From: Tritrichomonas musculus
Taxonomy: Eukaryota > Parabasalia > Tritrichomonadida > Tritrichomonadidae
NCBI GenBank assembly: GCA_039105265.1
Contig: JAPFFF010000007.1
Span: forward strand, 682,001 to 746,000
Direction of reading: 5' to 3'
DNA length: 64,000 nt
Part shown: piece after piece, positions 21,094 through 32,012 of the stretch
How positions within the stretch are numbered: the first letter of the stretch is position 1
Layout of the letters: each line of letters opens with the position of its first letter
Position numbers and translations under genes: made by a program
The notes under the pieces: generated by a model
Database searches by the model: none
Seen by the model: the letters and a program-made list of their open reading frames with translations, nothing else
What the model was told of the DNA's origin: nothing

Positions 21094-21431
21094 CTCAATT
21101 AATATAAAATTAATGAATTATTGTTTTAAATTAAAATTAATTTATTTTTCGATTTTTAAAATTATTTAAATTTAGTTCATTGTGTTTTTTATACTCCATA
21201 GTGCCTATAAAGTTTTGATTATGTATTTATTTAAAAAAATCAAAACTTTTCCAAATTGGTTATTTGCGATGCTATTACGATTATAGCTTTTATTACATTT
21301 ATCTGATTATGAAAATGATACGACATTCTTCATTATCGAATAAGAAAATGAAATATTTGAACAAATGTGCCAAAAAATATGTACGTTAAACTTACGTTTA
21401 GGGCATATAAAATAAGCTATAATTATATACC

Positions 21432-22226
21432 ATGAGCCAGCCAACACCAATCAAAAAATCATTTTCAATTCCAATTCCTGAACTCGATGATTCTCCTGTT
21501 CAAACACCGACTTCTAAATCAAAATATCAAGTTCAAATATCGCCTAGAGGGCAAACTTTTATACCAATTCTTCCACTTTACGGAAACCTTCCTCGAATTA
21601 GCGGAAATACTTTAGTATCAATTATATCTGGCGAATACTCAGATCATTTCGATAATTTATACATTATAGACTGCCGATATGATTATGAATACAATGGAGG
21701 CCATATTAAAAATGCAATAAATTGTGGAGATCCTGCCATTCTTTATAATTTATTCTTTGATGAGATTAAAAATAGAACACTGATTATCTTTCACTGTGAA
21801 TTCTCCCAAAATCGAGGTCCTCAAATGGCACAAATTTTCAGAGAAAAAGATAGAGAATTGAACTGCCAAAGATATCCACAATTATTTTATCCACATGTTT
21901 TTATTTTAGATGGAGGATATAGTTTATTCCATTCAAAATTTGGTGATTATTGTGATGGTGGTTATGTAAGTATGTTTGATGAAAAACATAAAGTTAATGG
22001 TGATTTAATTCGAGCAACAAACAATTTCAGACAAAATGTAGGAAAAATAGAGAGCCAATGCTCTTTACCTTTCTTAATGAAGTATACAACTTATGATGAA
22101 TTGAAAAACCCTGAAGATAATGATGATAAGTTCCAATTCCAATCTCCAATGGCCACGAAAATGCTTCGTTTTCTTGCAAGTCCACAGCAAGAAAGAAGTC
22201 ATAGTTTGCCTCCTCCAGAGATATGA
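21432..22226 (+). CDS. Cdc25-family dual-specificity phosphatase
   Basis: A cell-cycle phosphatase of the rhodanese-like Cdc25 fold, which activates CDKs by removing inhibitory Thr/Tyr phosphates. In the 264-residue product, the catalytic loop HCEFSQNR has Cys122 and Arg128 (HC-x5-R) and continues GPQMAQIFREKDRELN, matching the Cdc25 signature (HCEFS-x-x-RGP...REKDR). Upstream IIDCRYDYEYNGGHIKNAIN corresponds to the conserved DCRYPYEY-x-GGHI block. ILDGGYSLF matches the later ILKGGY block. The short N-terminal region (about 55 residues) has Ser/Thr-Pro sites (DDSPVQTPTS) typical of CDK control. Much shorter than animal Cdc25 because the long regulatory N-terminus is absent. Confidence 0.93.
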   Translation: MSQPTPIKKSFSIPIPELDDSPVQTPTSKSKYQVQISPRGQTFIPILPLYGNLPRISGNTLVSIISGEYSDHFDNLYIIDCRYDYEYNGGHIKNAINCGDPAILYNLFFDEIKNRTLIIFHCEFSQNRGPQMAQIFREKDRELNCQRYPQLFYPHVFILDGGYSLFHSKFGDYCDGGYVSMFDEKHKVNGDLIRATNNFRQNVGKIESQCSLPFLMKYTTYDELKNPEDNDDKFQFQSPMATKMLRFLASPQQERSHSLPPPEI

Positions 22227-22605
22227 GAAGGTTTTTTTATTGAGGAAAGTCTATTCTTTATCAATTAAAAAGGCTCGAAATTCTCTAGTTCGAATGTCGG
22301 CAATTTTAATAAATTTTATTTTAATTTATTATTTTTTTAAGGTTCTTTAGTTGATACTATTTATTTTTTATCTTTTCGGATAGAGGTGAAGAATGATTAC
22401 AAACAATTCAATTTTTTTTTGACATATATATCAGAAATTTTCTTAGGTAATTTGAATTATAGTTTTTTTATAAATAAGTATTTCTCAGTTGGTAGGAAAC
22501 CAATAAATAAAAAAACAATCACTATAAATATATTAAAAATAATATTAAAAGATATAAAGCTCATATTGATTTGAATACACATAATTTATATTTAAATAAC
22601 ATATC
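22227..22605. other. Convergent 3' intergenic region
   Basis: AT-rich sequence between the convergent Cdc25 and HEAT genes. A GTTCGAAT string at 22288-22295 looks like a B-box but no tRNA fold surrounds it. Nothing else seen. Confidence 0.35.
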
Positions 22606-24846
22606 TTAATGTTGAAATATGATTGGCGGAAGCTTTGAATCGCCCAAAGATTTTTTATGCATTAATTTTACATTTGTTTTACTTGTATGCACTATCTTTG
22701 AAGGCTTAATTTTAAGATAATTCAAACCACCAGTAGAATGGGTTAAAGGCAATTTCGAATGATCAGGTATCTTTCCTTGACCAACTAAATCATTTTTTGC
22801 AACGTCAAATGATTTAGAATGCTTGAGAGATGTATCATAAGAATGAGAAAACATTTCTTTATTAAAAATAATCCAATTTTCCCGCAAAATATCCCGCATA
22901 TATTGTTTTTCAGATAAATCCTTTTCATATCGTATATTATCTGAAATTTGATTATGATCTATATTATTTTGATCTAAATGCTCTATATGTTGGTTTTGGT
23001 TTTCATCATTTACCAAAATACTTGACTGATTAATATCAAAGTGGCTACCAATATTTTCTTCTTCATCGCAGTTATATAACTTTCTTATTTCTATGAATTT
23101 TGAAGTAACTTCATTTTCTAATTCTGTTTTACCACTTTCAAAAAAGAAAATACGAAACTTAATAAGTTGTGGAATAACTTTCCCACGAACCGAAACGACG
23201 CTGTCGTTTGATTCGTAATCTCTAATATGGTTCCACAAGTGTTGAATTAGTGCAAATCTTTGAGTCTTAAAACAGAGAACTCCAGCAATTTTCAAAAAAA
23301 GCACTCTCATTTGATAATTAGATGAGCTTGCATATTTCTGAAATAGAATTTCTTCTAGTTTTTGCTGCATTTCATCATTAACAAACACAGATATCTTCAC
23401 ATAAAAAGATTGAAGACTCGGTGCTATAGCATGAGGCCATTTCAAAGCAGCATTATTAATAATTGGTGCAATTTGAATCCAATAATTACAAATGACTTTA
23501 TTTGGCCATGAAATGAAAGTCTTAATCAATTCTGAAAAAGTTTTATAATTATTAATTGATGTAGCTAAATCTATAAAATAAGGCATAATTGAGAACAAGC
23601 GATCACTGCCAAAGGCTGAATATATAATTGATGTACACAAGCGGTTTCGAATTATTGACGAAGAGTCTTTGAAATAGAGAATGAATAGGGAAATCAATGA
23701 ATCTTTATTCATTTGATTCCATGCTGCTGCTAATCTAAAAATCAAGTAGAATGAATCAAGAAATGCCAATCGAATTTCTGGTGAGTTATCGTTCACAAAT
23801 GATGTAAAAACATCCAGCAAATTTAAATCATTTCCTAAGAAAGCAGATGGGTTGTTAGCGATAATATTTGGCAAGTGTACACGAATCAAAAAATCGTTTG
23901 AATGCGAAATCTTGTAAAGAATATTCCTCATTTTGGGATAAAGTTCAATAGTTTTTGGTAATAATATTTCATCTGCATTTGAGGCTAAAATTAATTCAAT
24001 ATTCATATCTTTATCATTATTGGCCCAATTGAGAGCACTTGATATATAATTATAAAAATATTTTTGAAAAAAAATATCTGAGAGTGAAAGAACTGTTTTG
24101 AGAATTCCATAACGAAGAATTGGTTTTTCATTTGCTAAAACAAGTAAATGTGATGGCAATATTTTACCAATCCATTCTTTTGAAAAAGTTTTCGATGCAG
24201 ATTTGATCACTCTTGTTAGGTAATTATTTATTATTATTCGCAAATTAAGAATTTTAAGCAAAAGCTCGGTTGTAATGTGAAGAGTTTCAAATGGAGTTGA
24301 CGTTATTAATTCACCGAGAGCATAATGAAAAGATTCTGTTTTATTACAAATAAATTTTTCAATTAGTGGAATAATACAGCAATTTATCGTTTCTGGCGTA
24401 AGAAATGGGATTATGTATGATAAAATTTGAACGTATTCAATTGCTGGGGTTTCTTTAAGTTTATTAAGAATTGGTGATAACATTGGTGCAGCAACAACTT
24501 TTCCAAGATTTTTTGAAAGTTCTAACAAACAATTTGCAACCATGAGTTCCATTAATAAGTCTTTGGTGGATAAGAATGAAAGGATAATTTGTAAGTTTTG
24601 AATACATTTTTTATCGTTTATTGCGCATTTTGTGAAGTTAGATAATCCCCAAAAAATAAGAGGAGCTTTTTTTGATCGAAGAGCCTTTGATATATGTTCA
24701 GTCAAAGTAATATCAGATGGAAATAATTCAATTTCGTTGACATTCAATGGCGTGTTCGGGTAAATTGCATTGGGAAATGGAAATTGCGTGCTTGAATCAT
24801 ATATTTGAGGAGGACGAGCAACAGAAAGTCTCCTCAACAATATCAT
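22606..24846 (-). CDS. HEAT-repeat protein, PP2A-A / PP4R4-like
   Basis: 746 residues. From about residue 70 to 610 the chain is a run of helical pairs about 38-40 residues long with HEAT character. One clear repeat is FVNDNSPEIRLAFLDSFYLI. Another is YFKDSSSIIRNRLCTSIIYS. The overall look is that of phosphatase scaffold subunits (PP2A subunit A, PP4 regulatory subunit 4). The C-terminal 130 residues are Asn/His/Ser-rich and disordered, ending in a basic segment. It probably scaffolds a phosphatase, but HEAT repeats diverge fast, so other HEAT families are possible. The start ATG is the first in frame. Confidence 0.6.
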   Translation of the reverse strand: MILLRRLSVARPPQIYDSSTQFPFPNAIYPNTPLNVNEIELFPSDITLTEHISKALRSKKAPLIFWGLSNFTKCAINDKKCIQNLQIILSFLSTKDLLMELMVANCLLELSKNLGKVVAAPMLSPILNKLKETPAIEYVQILSYIIPFLTPETINCCIIPLIEKFICNKTESFHYALGELITSTPFETLHITTELLLKILNLRIIINNYLTRVIKSASKTFSKEWIGKILPSHLLVLANEKPILRYGILKTVLSLSDIFFQKYFYNYISSALNWANNDKDMNIELILASNADEILLPKTIELYPKMRNILYKISHSNDFLIRVHLPNIIANNPSAFLGNDLNLLDVFTSFVNDNSPEIRLAFLDSFYLIFRLAAAWNQMNKDSLISLFILYFKDSSSIIRNRLCTSIIYSAFGSDRLFSIMPYFIDLATSINNYKTFSELIKTFISWPNKVICNYWIQIAPIINNAALKWPHAIAPSLQSFYVKISVFVNDEMQQKLEEILFQKYASSSNYQMRVLFLKIAGVLCFKTQRFALIQHLWNHIRDYESNDSVVSVRGKVIPQLIKFRIFFFESGKTELENEVTSKFIEIRKLYNCDEEENIGSHFDINQSSILVNDENQNQHIEHLDQNNIDHNQISDNIRYEKDLSEKQYMRDILRENWIIFNKEMFSHSYDTSLKHSKSFDVAKNDLVGQGKIPDHSKLPLTHSTGGLNYLKIKPSKIVHTSKTNVKLMHKKSLGDSKLPPIIFQH

Positions 24847-25643
24847 TTATGATTTCAATAAGAAATTAAAAATAATTTGTATGAATAAATTGTATTTATT
24901 TCCAAACTAACATTCAAATCTATAAAATAATAATACAATTTGATTACAACATATTTGAATTTTTGTGATAATGAGTATTCAAATTAGTGGTAGTAGTTAA
25001 CAAAATTTTCTATTGTTCAGAAAATTTATTTTTCTTTTTATATTTATTGATATATTATCTAAAACAATTCTAAAAGATAAATATAAATATTTTCATAAAT
25101 AAACAAATGAATAAATATGTAAATTAGTATTCAACCATTTATTTTTAACGAAAAAAATACTGAAAATATATGAATAATAAAACCGTTTGAGAGGATTGAC
25201 CAAATAATTAAACAAATAATTTTGATATTTGATTGGTTGATTTTGGTCTCTCAAAAATTTCAATTAAATAATTTTGGCGGATAAAATCATTATAATTTCA
25301 ATATGATAAATCATTTATGTTGTATTTATACATTAATATTGCCAACATTTTAATATAAGCTTTTTTTTTTTTTAATTATAATCTAAATAACATATCAAAT
25401 TACATCCTAACAAAATTTAAGATTACATAGTAAAAACTAACACTTAATACACTTTAACATCTATACATCAAGTATAATTTTCATGCCAACTTTCTTATCA
25501 ATTGATTGTCCAACCAAATCTCAAATTAATTTATTGAAATAATTTTCAATCAAAAAGAATCAAGAATGAATTTTTTTTTTTTTTTTTTAAATTATAGTAA
25601 AACGCATAACAATAATAATAAAATAAATATAATAAACATATTA
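24847..25643. other. AT-rich spacer with homopolymer tracts
   Basis: Lies between the start of the HEAT gene and the 3' end of the TMEM62-like gene. It has T-runs near 25363-25374 and 25571-25588, and an imperfect inverted repeat around TTTGAGAG (25186-25193) and CTCTCAAA (25247-25254). No coding potential or RNA gene recognised. Confidence 0.35.
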
Positions 25644-27776
25644 TTAAACAGAAACCTGGTATAAAAGTGATTGTGACAACTCAGCTGAATCATCAATATT
25701 ATTCATTTTAATTTCATTAAATATCCAAACTATCAAGCATATATAAATAGACACAGGAAACCATAGCATTAACGGACTAGCGAGAGCATATACTAGGCCG
25801 AACATATCGACCAACCAAGTAAATTGATAAAATGCTCCCCAAAAAGAAAAAATGAAAATAATTATATCTATGAACAAATAAAGATTATATTGACCTTGTG
25901 AAGAAATAAAGGCGGAAACAATAAGAAAGATAGGGAAAACATGGAAGTAAAGGAAATAAATCCCATACATCGCTCCCATGTAATGATATCTATATTCAAA
26001 ATTACCGATTCTAAAATTCTGTAAACAATTCTCATCGGAAGTATAATACTCAGAATTATTTTTACCGAGGTAAAAGACATTTCCTAATACATGAAAAATC
26101 GAAAATTTTCCTTCAACTTCAAATAATGAAATTGGCAAAAACATGCTCCAGAAAACCGCCAAAAATAAAAGCCTTTGAAAATAACGAGGAAGCATTCGAA
26201 ATCTCGATTTGATTGTATTGAAACTTTTTACAATCAAATTAGATTGGCTTAAAGAACAACAACAAAAAATGTTGGAAAATTTTGATTCTGAATTGAATTG
26301 ATTCTGACTTTTTTCATGATGAAAAGGAGTCATCATGCTTGACTTGAATGGCCACACGATATAAATTGTTGCAATCCATGAAATAATGAACCAAATTGTC
26401 CATGATGTTTGCGGCTCATTAATGTAAGGATATTCGGTTAATGAAGGTGAATTTGGACCTATTGAAAAAGTTAAATTTCCACTCCAATCACCAACTTTAA
26501 TTAAAGTGTGAATTCCTTCTTTTAAGTCTTTATAATGAAGTGTGCAAAGATAGACATCTTCTTTAATTTGGTTCTCAGAGGAACATTTTAATCTGCCGAG
26601 AAAAACATCATCAATGATAACAGAAAAATTTTTTTTATATGATTTTTTACCAAATGAAATTGCACGAATTTCGCCTTCAGAAGGCGAATATGCATCTAAT
26701 TCACTCTTAGAATATATTGAAGCTGGATGTGAAATGACTGCATGCTCAGGCTGATCTAAATTAATTAAGTGGCTACTTGAAATGCCATTGTCAATAATGA
26801 TTAGGTTGACATATGACGATTTAAATAATGGTGGAGCGACAAGTTCATAAACATTCCTTCCAATATGTAAATAAAATCCTTGAGGAGGATGCCAATGACC
26901 TGATAAGAAATATCTGGTATTTAACGATTTTTTTAAAATGCGCTCCATGTCACTGATCAAATGATGCCTTAAAACAGGGATATGTGAAACCACTATTGTC
27001 ATTTCATTTTTATTAACTGTTGATGTTAATTCATTTATTAATCTTTTTTTGAATGTATTAGTAAGAAAACTGATTTGAATAAAGCATATCGGTCCAACAG
27101 GAAATGAAAAACGATTTAAATTAACAAATTTTAAAGAAAAATTGCTATCATCATCATGATTGTTTTTATCGACAAAATTAAATGTTATTGTACTTAATTC
27201 AAAATTAGTAATACTATCATATTCAATTGTATTTCTTAAAAAATTAATAGATGAATTATATGCACCAACACAAAATAAGTCATGATTACCAATAGTTTGA
27301 ATTGTCTTTACAGACTCTTTTGAATAAATTGAAGTTGGATTCAAATGAACATCTTCTTTTTTGCGTTTGTTTTCATTTTCTGTTTTTAAAATTTTGAAAT
27401 CTAGTTCATTCATTAATTGATTATAAAGATTCCAGTCTCCCTCATATTGTGTATAATATGGTCTAACTGAATTCGTTGGAAGAAAATTATCTGTTAAATC
27501 TCCAGATATTATTAATAGATCAGGCTTGTAAATTTTTTTTGAGGTGTTCAGCATTTTTTTAATATGTGGGTAAGACTTTGGCTTTATTGAACTTAAATGA
27601 GGATCAGAGGCATGCAATAGAATTAAAGGCAATTTATTTTTTGGATTAAATTCTTTTTTTAAATGAAAAGTACCAGTATGACGATAAAATCCAACAGGAA
27701 TAAGAAACAATGCAAAAGCACTTGTTATAAATGCCCATCCATATTGAATTAATAAATTGTTGAATTTACTTCTCAT
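25644..27776 (-). CDS. TMEM62-like membrane metallophosphoesterase
   Basis: 710 residues. An N-terminal membrane anchor (about 12-30, ITSAFALFLIPVGFY) is followed by a calcineurin-like phosphoesterase domain with all metal-site motifs in order: D-x-H (HASDPHL, about 55), GDLTD (about 92), GNHD (about 167), a SHIPVLRHH histidine (about 265) and GHWH (about 297). A beta-rich region follows, then four or five C-terminal membrane spans starting near 455 (TIWFIISWIATIYIVWPF). This order (phosphoesterase between an N-terminal anchor and a C-terminal multispan part) is that of TMEM62 and its protist relatives, so the domain should face the lumen or exterior. The substrate is unknown. The family is fairly sure, the role not. 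Confidence 0.8.
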   Translation of the reverse strand: MRSKFNNLLIQYGWAFITSAFALFLIPVGFYRHTGTFHLKKEFNPKNKLPLILLHASDPHLSSIKPKSYPHIKKMLNTSKKIYKPDLLIISGDLTDNFLPTNSVRPYYTQYEGDWNLYNQLMNELDFKILKTENENKRKKEDVHLNPTSIYSKESVKTIQTIGNHDLFCVGAYNSSINFLRNTIEYDSITNFELSTITFNFVDKNNHDDDSNFSLKFVNLNRFSFPVGPICFIQISFLTNTFKKRLINELTSTVNKNEMTIVVSHIPVLRHHLISDMERILKKSLNTRYFLSGHWHPPQGFYLHIGRNVYELVAPPLFKSSYVNLIIIDNGISSSHLINLDQPEHAVISHPASIYSKSELDAYSPSEGEIRAISFGKKSYKKNFSVIIDDVFLGRLKCSSENQIKEDVYLCTLHYKDLKEGIHTLIKVGDWSGNLTFSIGPNSPSLTEYPYINEPQTSWTIWFIISWIATIYIVWPFKSSMMTPFHHEKSQNQFNSESKFSNIFCCCSLSQSNLIVKSFNTIKSRFRMLPRYFQRLLFLAVFWSMFLPISLFEVEGKFSIFHVLGNVFYLGKNNSEYYTSDENCLQNFRIGNFEYRYHYMGAMYGIYFLYFHVFPIFLIVSAFISSQGQYNLYLFIDIIIFIFSFWGAFYQFTWLVDMFGLVYALASPLMLWFPVSIYICLIVWIFNEIKMNNIDDSAELSQSLLYQVSV

Positions 27777-28198
27777 TCAAAGAATAATGAACAATCAAAA
27801 AGTTGAAATTTGAATGTCTGCATTACATTCAAAAAATCCAAATCATTGAAAGAATTATTTGAGAAAATATTCTCAATTTTTTTTAAATTATAAATATTGT
27901 TATCTTTTATATTTTTAATCAATTTAAAAAATACTTATATAAATAAAGAAAAAATATGATTATCAAATAAATATATAAAAGAAGAATTACAGTTCATAAT
28001 AATATCATTCACAATACAATCATTTAAATAGAAATTTAAAACAGAGAATAAAGAAATATGTATTAATGCAAAATACAAATGAAAAAGGTAATAAGATTTT
28101 TAATAACAAAGAAGAACATATCTATAAAAAGAAAAAATAATCATTTTTCATTCATTGCAATATAATGAATGATAATCTGTAAATAATATATTTGAAAT
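27777..28198. other. AT-rich spacer between two minus-strand genes
   Basis: Upstream of the TMEM62-like gene, in its sense strand, the sequence reads ACTTTTTGATTGTTCATTAT and then a few bases to the ATG. It combines the recurrent ACTTTTTGA motif (27795-27803, minus strand) with a TCATTATTC initiator-like string. No gene seen. Confidence 0.4.
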
Positions 28199-30016
28199 TT
28201 AAGAATCAGAATTAGAGAGTGATTCCTGAATTTCATCAAGAATTTTTGCAACAATCAGGGCTCTTTCACTCAAAATTTTATCTTTTTGGTCATCAATAAT
28301 GTCATCAATTCTATCTCTTAAATCACTGTCAAATAGAGCAACTAGGAACATCGTACAAGGGTCTTTGGAATCACTAAATTCAATGTCAGAACTTCCCATT
28401 GAAAACAAAGAATCTGATGAAAAAGAATTTGAATACATATAAAATTTATTGTTGCTACTGTTGTTACTGCTATTATGACTTTTACTTCTACCAATGCCTT
28501 TATGAACACTTGCTTGGCAAAACAATAGTAATTTTTTGAGACAGTCAAAACAACGAACTATAATAGAAATAACGCCACATCCAAGCATTTCAACGAGTAT
28601 ATCGACAATTTCAGTTTTTTCTATGAATTCGGATATGTAGCTTGTTGGCGCAAAGATAATTAACGTTGACAAAAAGTATGAAGCTTCTCGTTTGACATCT
28701 ATCGGCGATTCAGCAGTTATTGCAACAATTTTGGATATAAATTCATGCTGGTTTAAAAAAAGTTGAAGAAGCGTTGAAGTTGATGATTCTAAAAGATTGG
28801 AAAAACACCAAAATGCATCAACTGCTAAGGGTGAATGAACATGCTTAACAAGTCTTGGAAGCAAGCCAGAATTAATTAGGCTTTCTTGTATCTGATGCTT
28901 TTGAGAAACACTTAAATTCCCAATTAATCTAAGGGCTGAAGGTGCCAATATGTTTGAATTATCATCAAGAAAAGAAATAAGAATTGGACCAATATGCTCG
29001 TTAAATACATTATAAACCATTGAAGATTCTTTATTTGTGATTTGAACATAGCAATCAATGATATTTGCTGCTGCTGATAAATGCACAAGTCCTGATTCAC
29101 TTAATGAAATCCAATTAAGGCTAGTTTCTGGGTTCTCATTTAGGTTGCCGGGATTACTATTGACTTTCTGAAGATATGAAAATATGCCTGGATGAGCTGC
29201 CATGATTTTCTTAAGCGATAGACAGTGCTCAAGGAGTTCATTAAGAGGATGAATAAAATCAATTAATAAATCGTTAGATTCAATCGGAGTTTGATTACTA
29301 AATATAGATAAAAGAGACTGAGTGACGGCTTCCAGAAGAGGTGAATTAAGATCTGCACTTTTACCGATATCAACAATAATGGTATGTATACCAGAACATA
29401 AAACCAAATCTCTAGCATATGAACTGTAAATTGAAATGATGCCAGATAAATTTATAGCTTCAATAACAATAGTCAAAGCATTAGTTGTAGAAAGCAAATC
29501 CGTCAAAGTTGAAAAGACAAACGAATCAGCAATGTAAGACTGTATTTGCTGATGAACCGATGGAAATATTAATTCAATAAAGTTTATTATTTGTATGATT
29601 ATTGGAAAATTGCTATTTTGAAAATGGTTTTGAAATATTTCTGTGAGTTTATCAAAAAAATCTTCATTATCAAGCATTTTTTTCAAAATTCGAGGCGATT
29701 TAGAACAGTTATCATGAATTTGATGAAGAATTTCCGAAAATTGGGAAACATTTGCTTGGCTTAGGATTGTAAGAATATAATCGTTGTCAAGATAAGGGAA
29801 ATTAGAAGCATCTATCAGATGATCATGTGACGAACTTAATGGCAATTGAGGTTGAAGTATTTGATTATTGTTAGGAGTTTGATAAAAATTAATTTTGCGA
29901 GTATATTGACGCATACTCAATGTACGCGAACAACGTTGCCTAGTAAACTCTTGGTTGTATAAATTCAGATCAGTTTCAAGTTCTGTAAATGAGCTGAAAG
30001 AACTTGAGTTTTGCAT
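28199..30016 (-). CDS. Importin-alpha-like armadillo-repeat protein
   Basis: 605 residues from the first in-frame ATG at 30016 (the longer frame to 30034 begins with TTG). The N-terminus has a basic patch, RQRCSRTLSMRQYTRKINF, that could act as an importin-beta-binding segment. Armadillo repeats follow from about residue 75 to 520. The block PSALRLIGNLSVSQKHQIQE recalls the PALRAVGNIVTG region of importin alpha, and FWCFSNLLES and KREASYFLSTLI follow the WTISN and KEAAWAI-type helices. The canonical WSLSNLCRGK repeats are not strictly kept, so it may be a divergent cargo adaptor or another ARM protein. The tail has an Asn/Ser run and an acidic end. Confidence 0.62.
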   Translation of the reverse strand: MQNSSSFSSFTELETDLNLYNQEFTRQRCSRTLSMRQYTRKINFYQTPNNNQILQPQLPLSSSHDHLIDASNFPYLDNDYILTILSQANVSQFSEILHQIHDNCSKSPRILKKMLDNEDFFDKLTEIFQNHFQNSNFPIIIQIINFIELIFPSVHQQIQSYIADSFVFSTLTDLLSTTNALTIVIEAINLSGIISIYSSYARDLVLCSGIHTIIVDIGKSADLNSPLLEAVTQSLLSIFSNQTPIESNDLLIDFIHPLNELLEHCLSLKKIMAAHPGIFSYLQKVNSNPGNLNENPETSLNWISLSESGLVHLSAAANIIDCYVQITNKESSMVYNVFNEHIGPILISFLDDNSNILAPSALRLIGNLSVSQKHQIQESLINSGLLPRLVKHVHSPLAVDAFWCFSNLLESSTSTLLQLFLNQHEFISKIVAITAESPIDVKREASYFLSTLIIFAPTSYISEFIEKTEIVDILVEMLGCGVISIIVRCFDCLKKLLLFCQASVHKGIGRSKSHNSSNNSSNNKFYMYSNSFSSDSLFSMGSSDIEFSDSKDPCTMFLVALFDSDLRDRIDDIIDDQKDKILSERALIVAKILDEIQESLSNSDS

Positions 30017-31090
30017 AAAATTGGAAGTTAACAAAGACTAAAAAGCTTTGAATTAATTTTGAAGAAGAAAAAAAAATTATCTCATTCAAAAATTAAAATT
30101 ATATTATTTAAATCCCCTAAAGTTTATATTACTCCAGTATTACTTTGATAATATTTGAAAAAAGAAAAAACATTTCGAATTTTCCTTGGAATTTAAAAAT
30201 TTCTAAATTTAAAATGTTAACACTAATTCAAAATTGAGAAAGAAATAATTTGTTACTTGATTACGTTTATTCTAAAAATTGAATGACGATTCAAAAATAT
30301 ATAAGTATTTAATACTTTATTTTTGACATATTTCTTATTAAAAATTAAATTATGTTTTATAAATTTTATATTTTTATATTTTAATTTTGATATTTGTTCA
30401 TTTATATTTGAATTTACTTTATATATTAATTAAATTTATGGATAAATCTATTTGAATGTTCAATTATGGTTTTATATAGCGGGCATAATAATAGATAGCG
30501 ATTTTTCTATCAGCACTTATTTAAAATTTATATAAAGTGTTTATTTATTATAAACACAAAATATAAATTTAGAAAAAATGTTTTTTATTTCATTTTATCT
30601 ATCAGAAGTCGAGTAAGCAAATTTCCTTTTTCATAAGCTAAGATGATTAATTTCAGAATTTTTTATTTCTTTATTATACCATTTAATAAAACATTGAAAA
30701 GAAATAAAAAATTATTTTATCACTTAACAATAAATATTATATCATAAAATATTGATTATATTTTAGAATATCTTGTAATGGTTTGGATATTGCATTTATT
30801 TGAAAATACAACAAATTAACAGGAATTTAAACAGCGTTTATCTCAACTTATGATATATATTATCAAATGATAAATATATTTTTAAATTATATGTTTATAA
30901 ATAATTATTAATTAATACTTATTATTAATTCTTTATATTACACTTATAAGTTGTTACACCTTCTATTTTTTCCTTGAATTCTATCCATTTGGCAATTTTT
31001 CAACACATGACAATTAAATGAAATTCTCTTAACTTTTTTTTTTTTTGACCATATAAAATGATTATGTTAACAAGCTTGCATAAGCTATTT
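30017..31090. other. AT-rich spacer upstream of the ARM gene
   Basis: Very AT-rich. No coding frame, RNA gene or paired repeats recognised before the MITE at 31099. Confidence 0.35.
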
Positions 31091-31098
31091 ATAATTTC

Positions 31099-31685
31099 CA
31101 GGGATGGCTACCGAGATCAGTTTTTACCGTTTACCGGAATGCTACTGGTAAGCAGTAAATACTGGTATTTTTTTTGGAGTATTAAGTATATACCGGTAAA
31201 TACGTTTAAAATAACCGCCGGTAAAAATTTCGTACCGATTTTTTTCATAAAAGTAGTAAAATGTATTTTTTTATGATTACTGGTAATTACCGGTAATTCT
31301 ATATTGATACAATAATTATAATTTTTAGTTAAAATTTTAAGCTATGACATTGAATATTTTTTTAGGCTTAAGATAATTAAATATAAAATAGAATTTATAT
31401 AATGAAATAAAATAAAATTATATAATGAAACTGGTATTCTAATTTGACATTATAACAAGCATCAAACATATTTAATTTAGAATGATTTTTTGAAAAGTGC
31501 TTTATAATATCATCAAAAAATAAATACCGATGTTTTACTGAAAGCTTCACTTCATTCCCGGTAACATTTCTCCCGGTAAATCGGTAAGTGTACTGGTATT
31601 ACCATATACTGGCAGTTTTAAAGGTAATACTGGTACGGTAGAGAACGTTTAAATGTTTACCGATTAGTAACGGTAACCATCCCTG
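31099..31685. mobile_element. Non-autonomous hAT-type MITE (587 bp) with 8-bp target duplication
   Basis: The left end CAGGGATGGCTACCG and the right end CGGTAACCATCCCTG are inverted repeats matching at 14 of 15 positions. The identical 8-mer ATAATTTC lies immediately outside each end (31091-31098 and 31686-31693). Ends of the form CAGGG...CCCTG plus an 8-bp duplication are the hallmark of hAT transposons. The interior has no usable ORF but is packed with short ACCGGTA-like motifs (for example TACCGGTAA, TACTGGTA, CCCGGTAA) in both orientations near both ends, which resemble subterminal transposase-binding sites. The perfect target duplication suggests a fairly recent insertion. It needs a transposase from elsewhere. 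Confidence 0.85.
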
Positions 31686-31709
31686 ATAATTTCCAATTAT
31701 GATATAGCA

Positions 31710-31813
31710 TGCATTAAGAAATAAAAAACATTGATTGAGGGAAAAAATATTCAATTTTTAGATTAAAATGCATTTAGAAATATCAAATACATTGATTGGG
31801 GAAATAATATTCA
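31710..31813. repeat. Two diverged tandem copies of a ~45-bp sequence
   Basis: The segment running from TGCATTAAGAAAT to a GGGAAA-rich part and AATATTCA at 31710-31753 recurs at 31769-31813 with several substitutions, a period of about 59 bases. It lies between the MITE and the pseudokinase gene and may belong to its promoter region. Confidence 0.5.
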
Positions 31814-32012
31814 TAAATCTTTTATTTCATATCTTTTTTCAATTCATTTATATAAAAAAGATATTTGATGAAAAAAGATACTAAATAAATGATTCATGAA
31901 TAATATCAAGTTACTTTTATTTTTTTTGAAATTATAATGTTAAAATACTTTTTTTTTCTTGGAAAATGAAAGTATTTATACGACCATTTATAAGCTCAAT
32001 TTAATATCATTA

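Noticed and set aside
22275-22305. B-box-like GTTCGAAT
   Set aside because: Flanking bases do not pair as a T-arm and no A-box lies upstream.
25186-25254. Imperfect inverted repeat TTTGAGAG/CTCTCAAA as a MITE
   Set aside because: Only 8 bases match well and there is no target duplication; random pairing in AT-rich DNA is likely.
31959-32012. Extra 18 N-terminal codons of the pseudokinase-Sel1 ORF
   Set aside because: They begin with TTG; the first ATG at 32013 leads directly into the kinase fold and is the likelier eukaryotic start.
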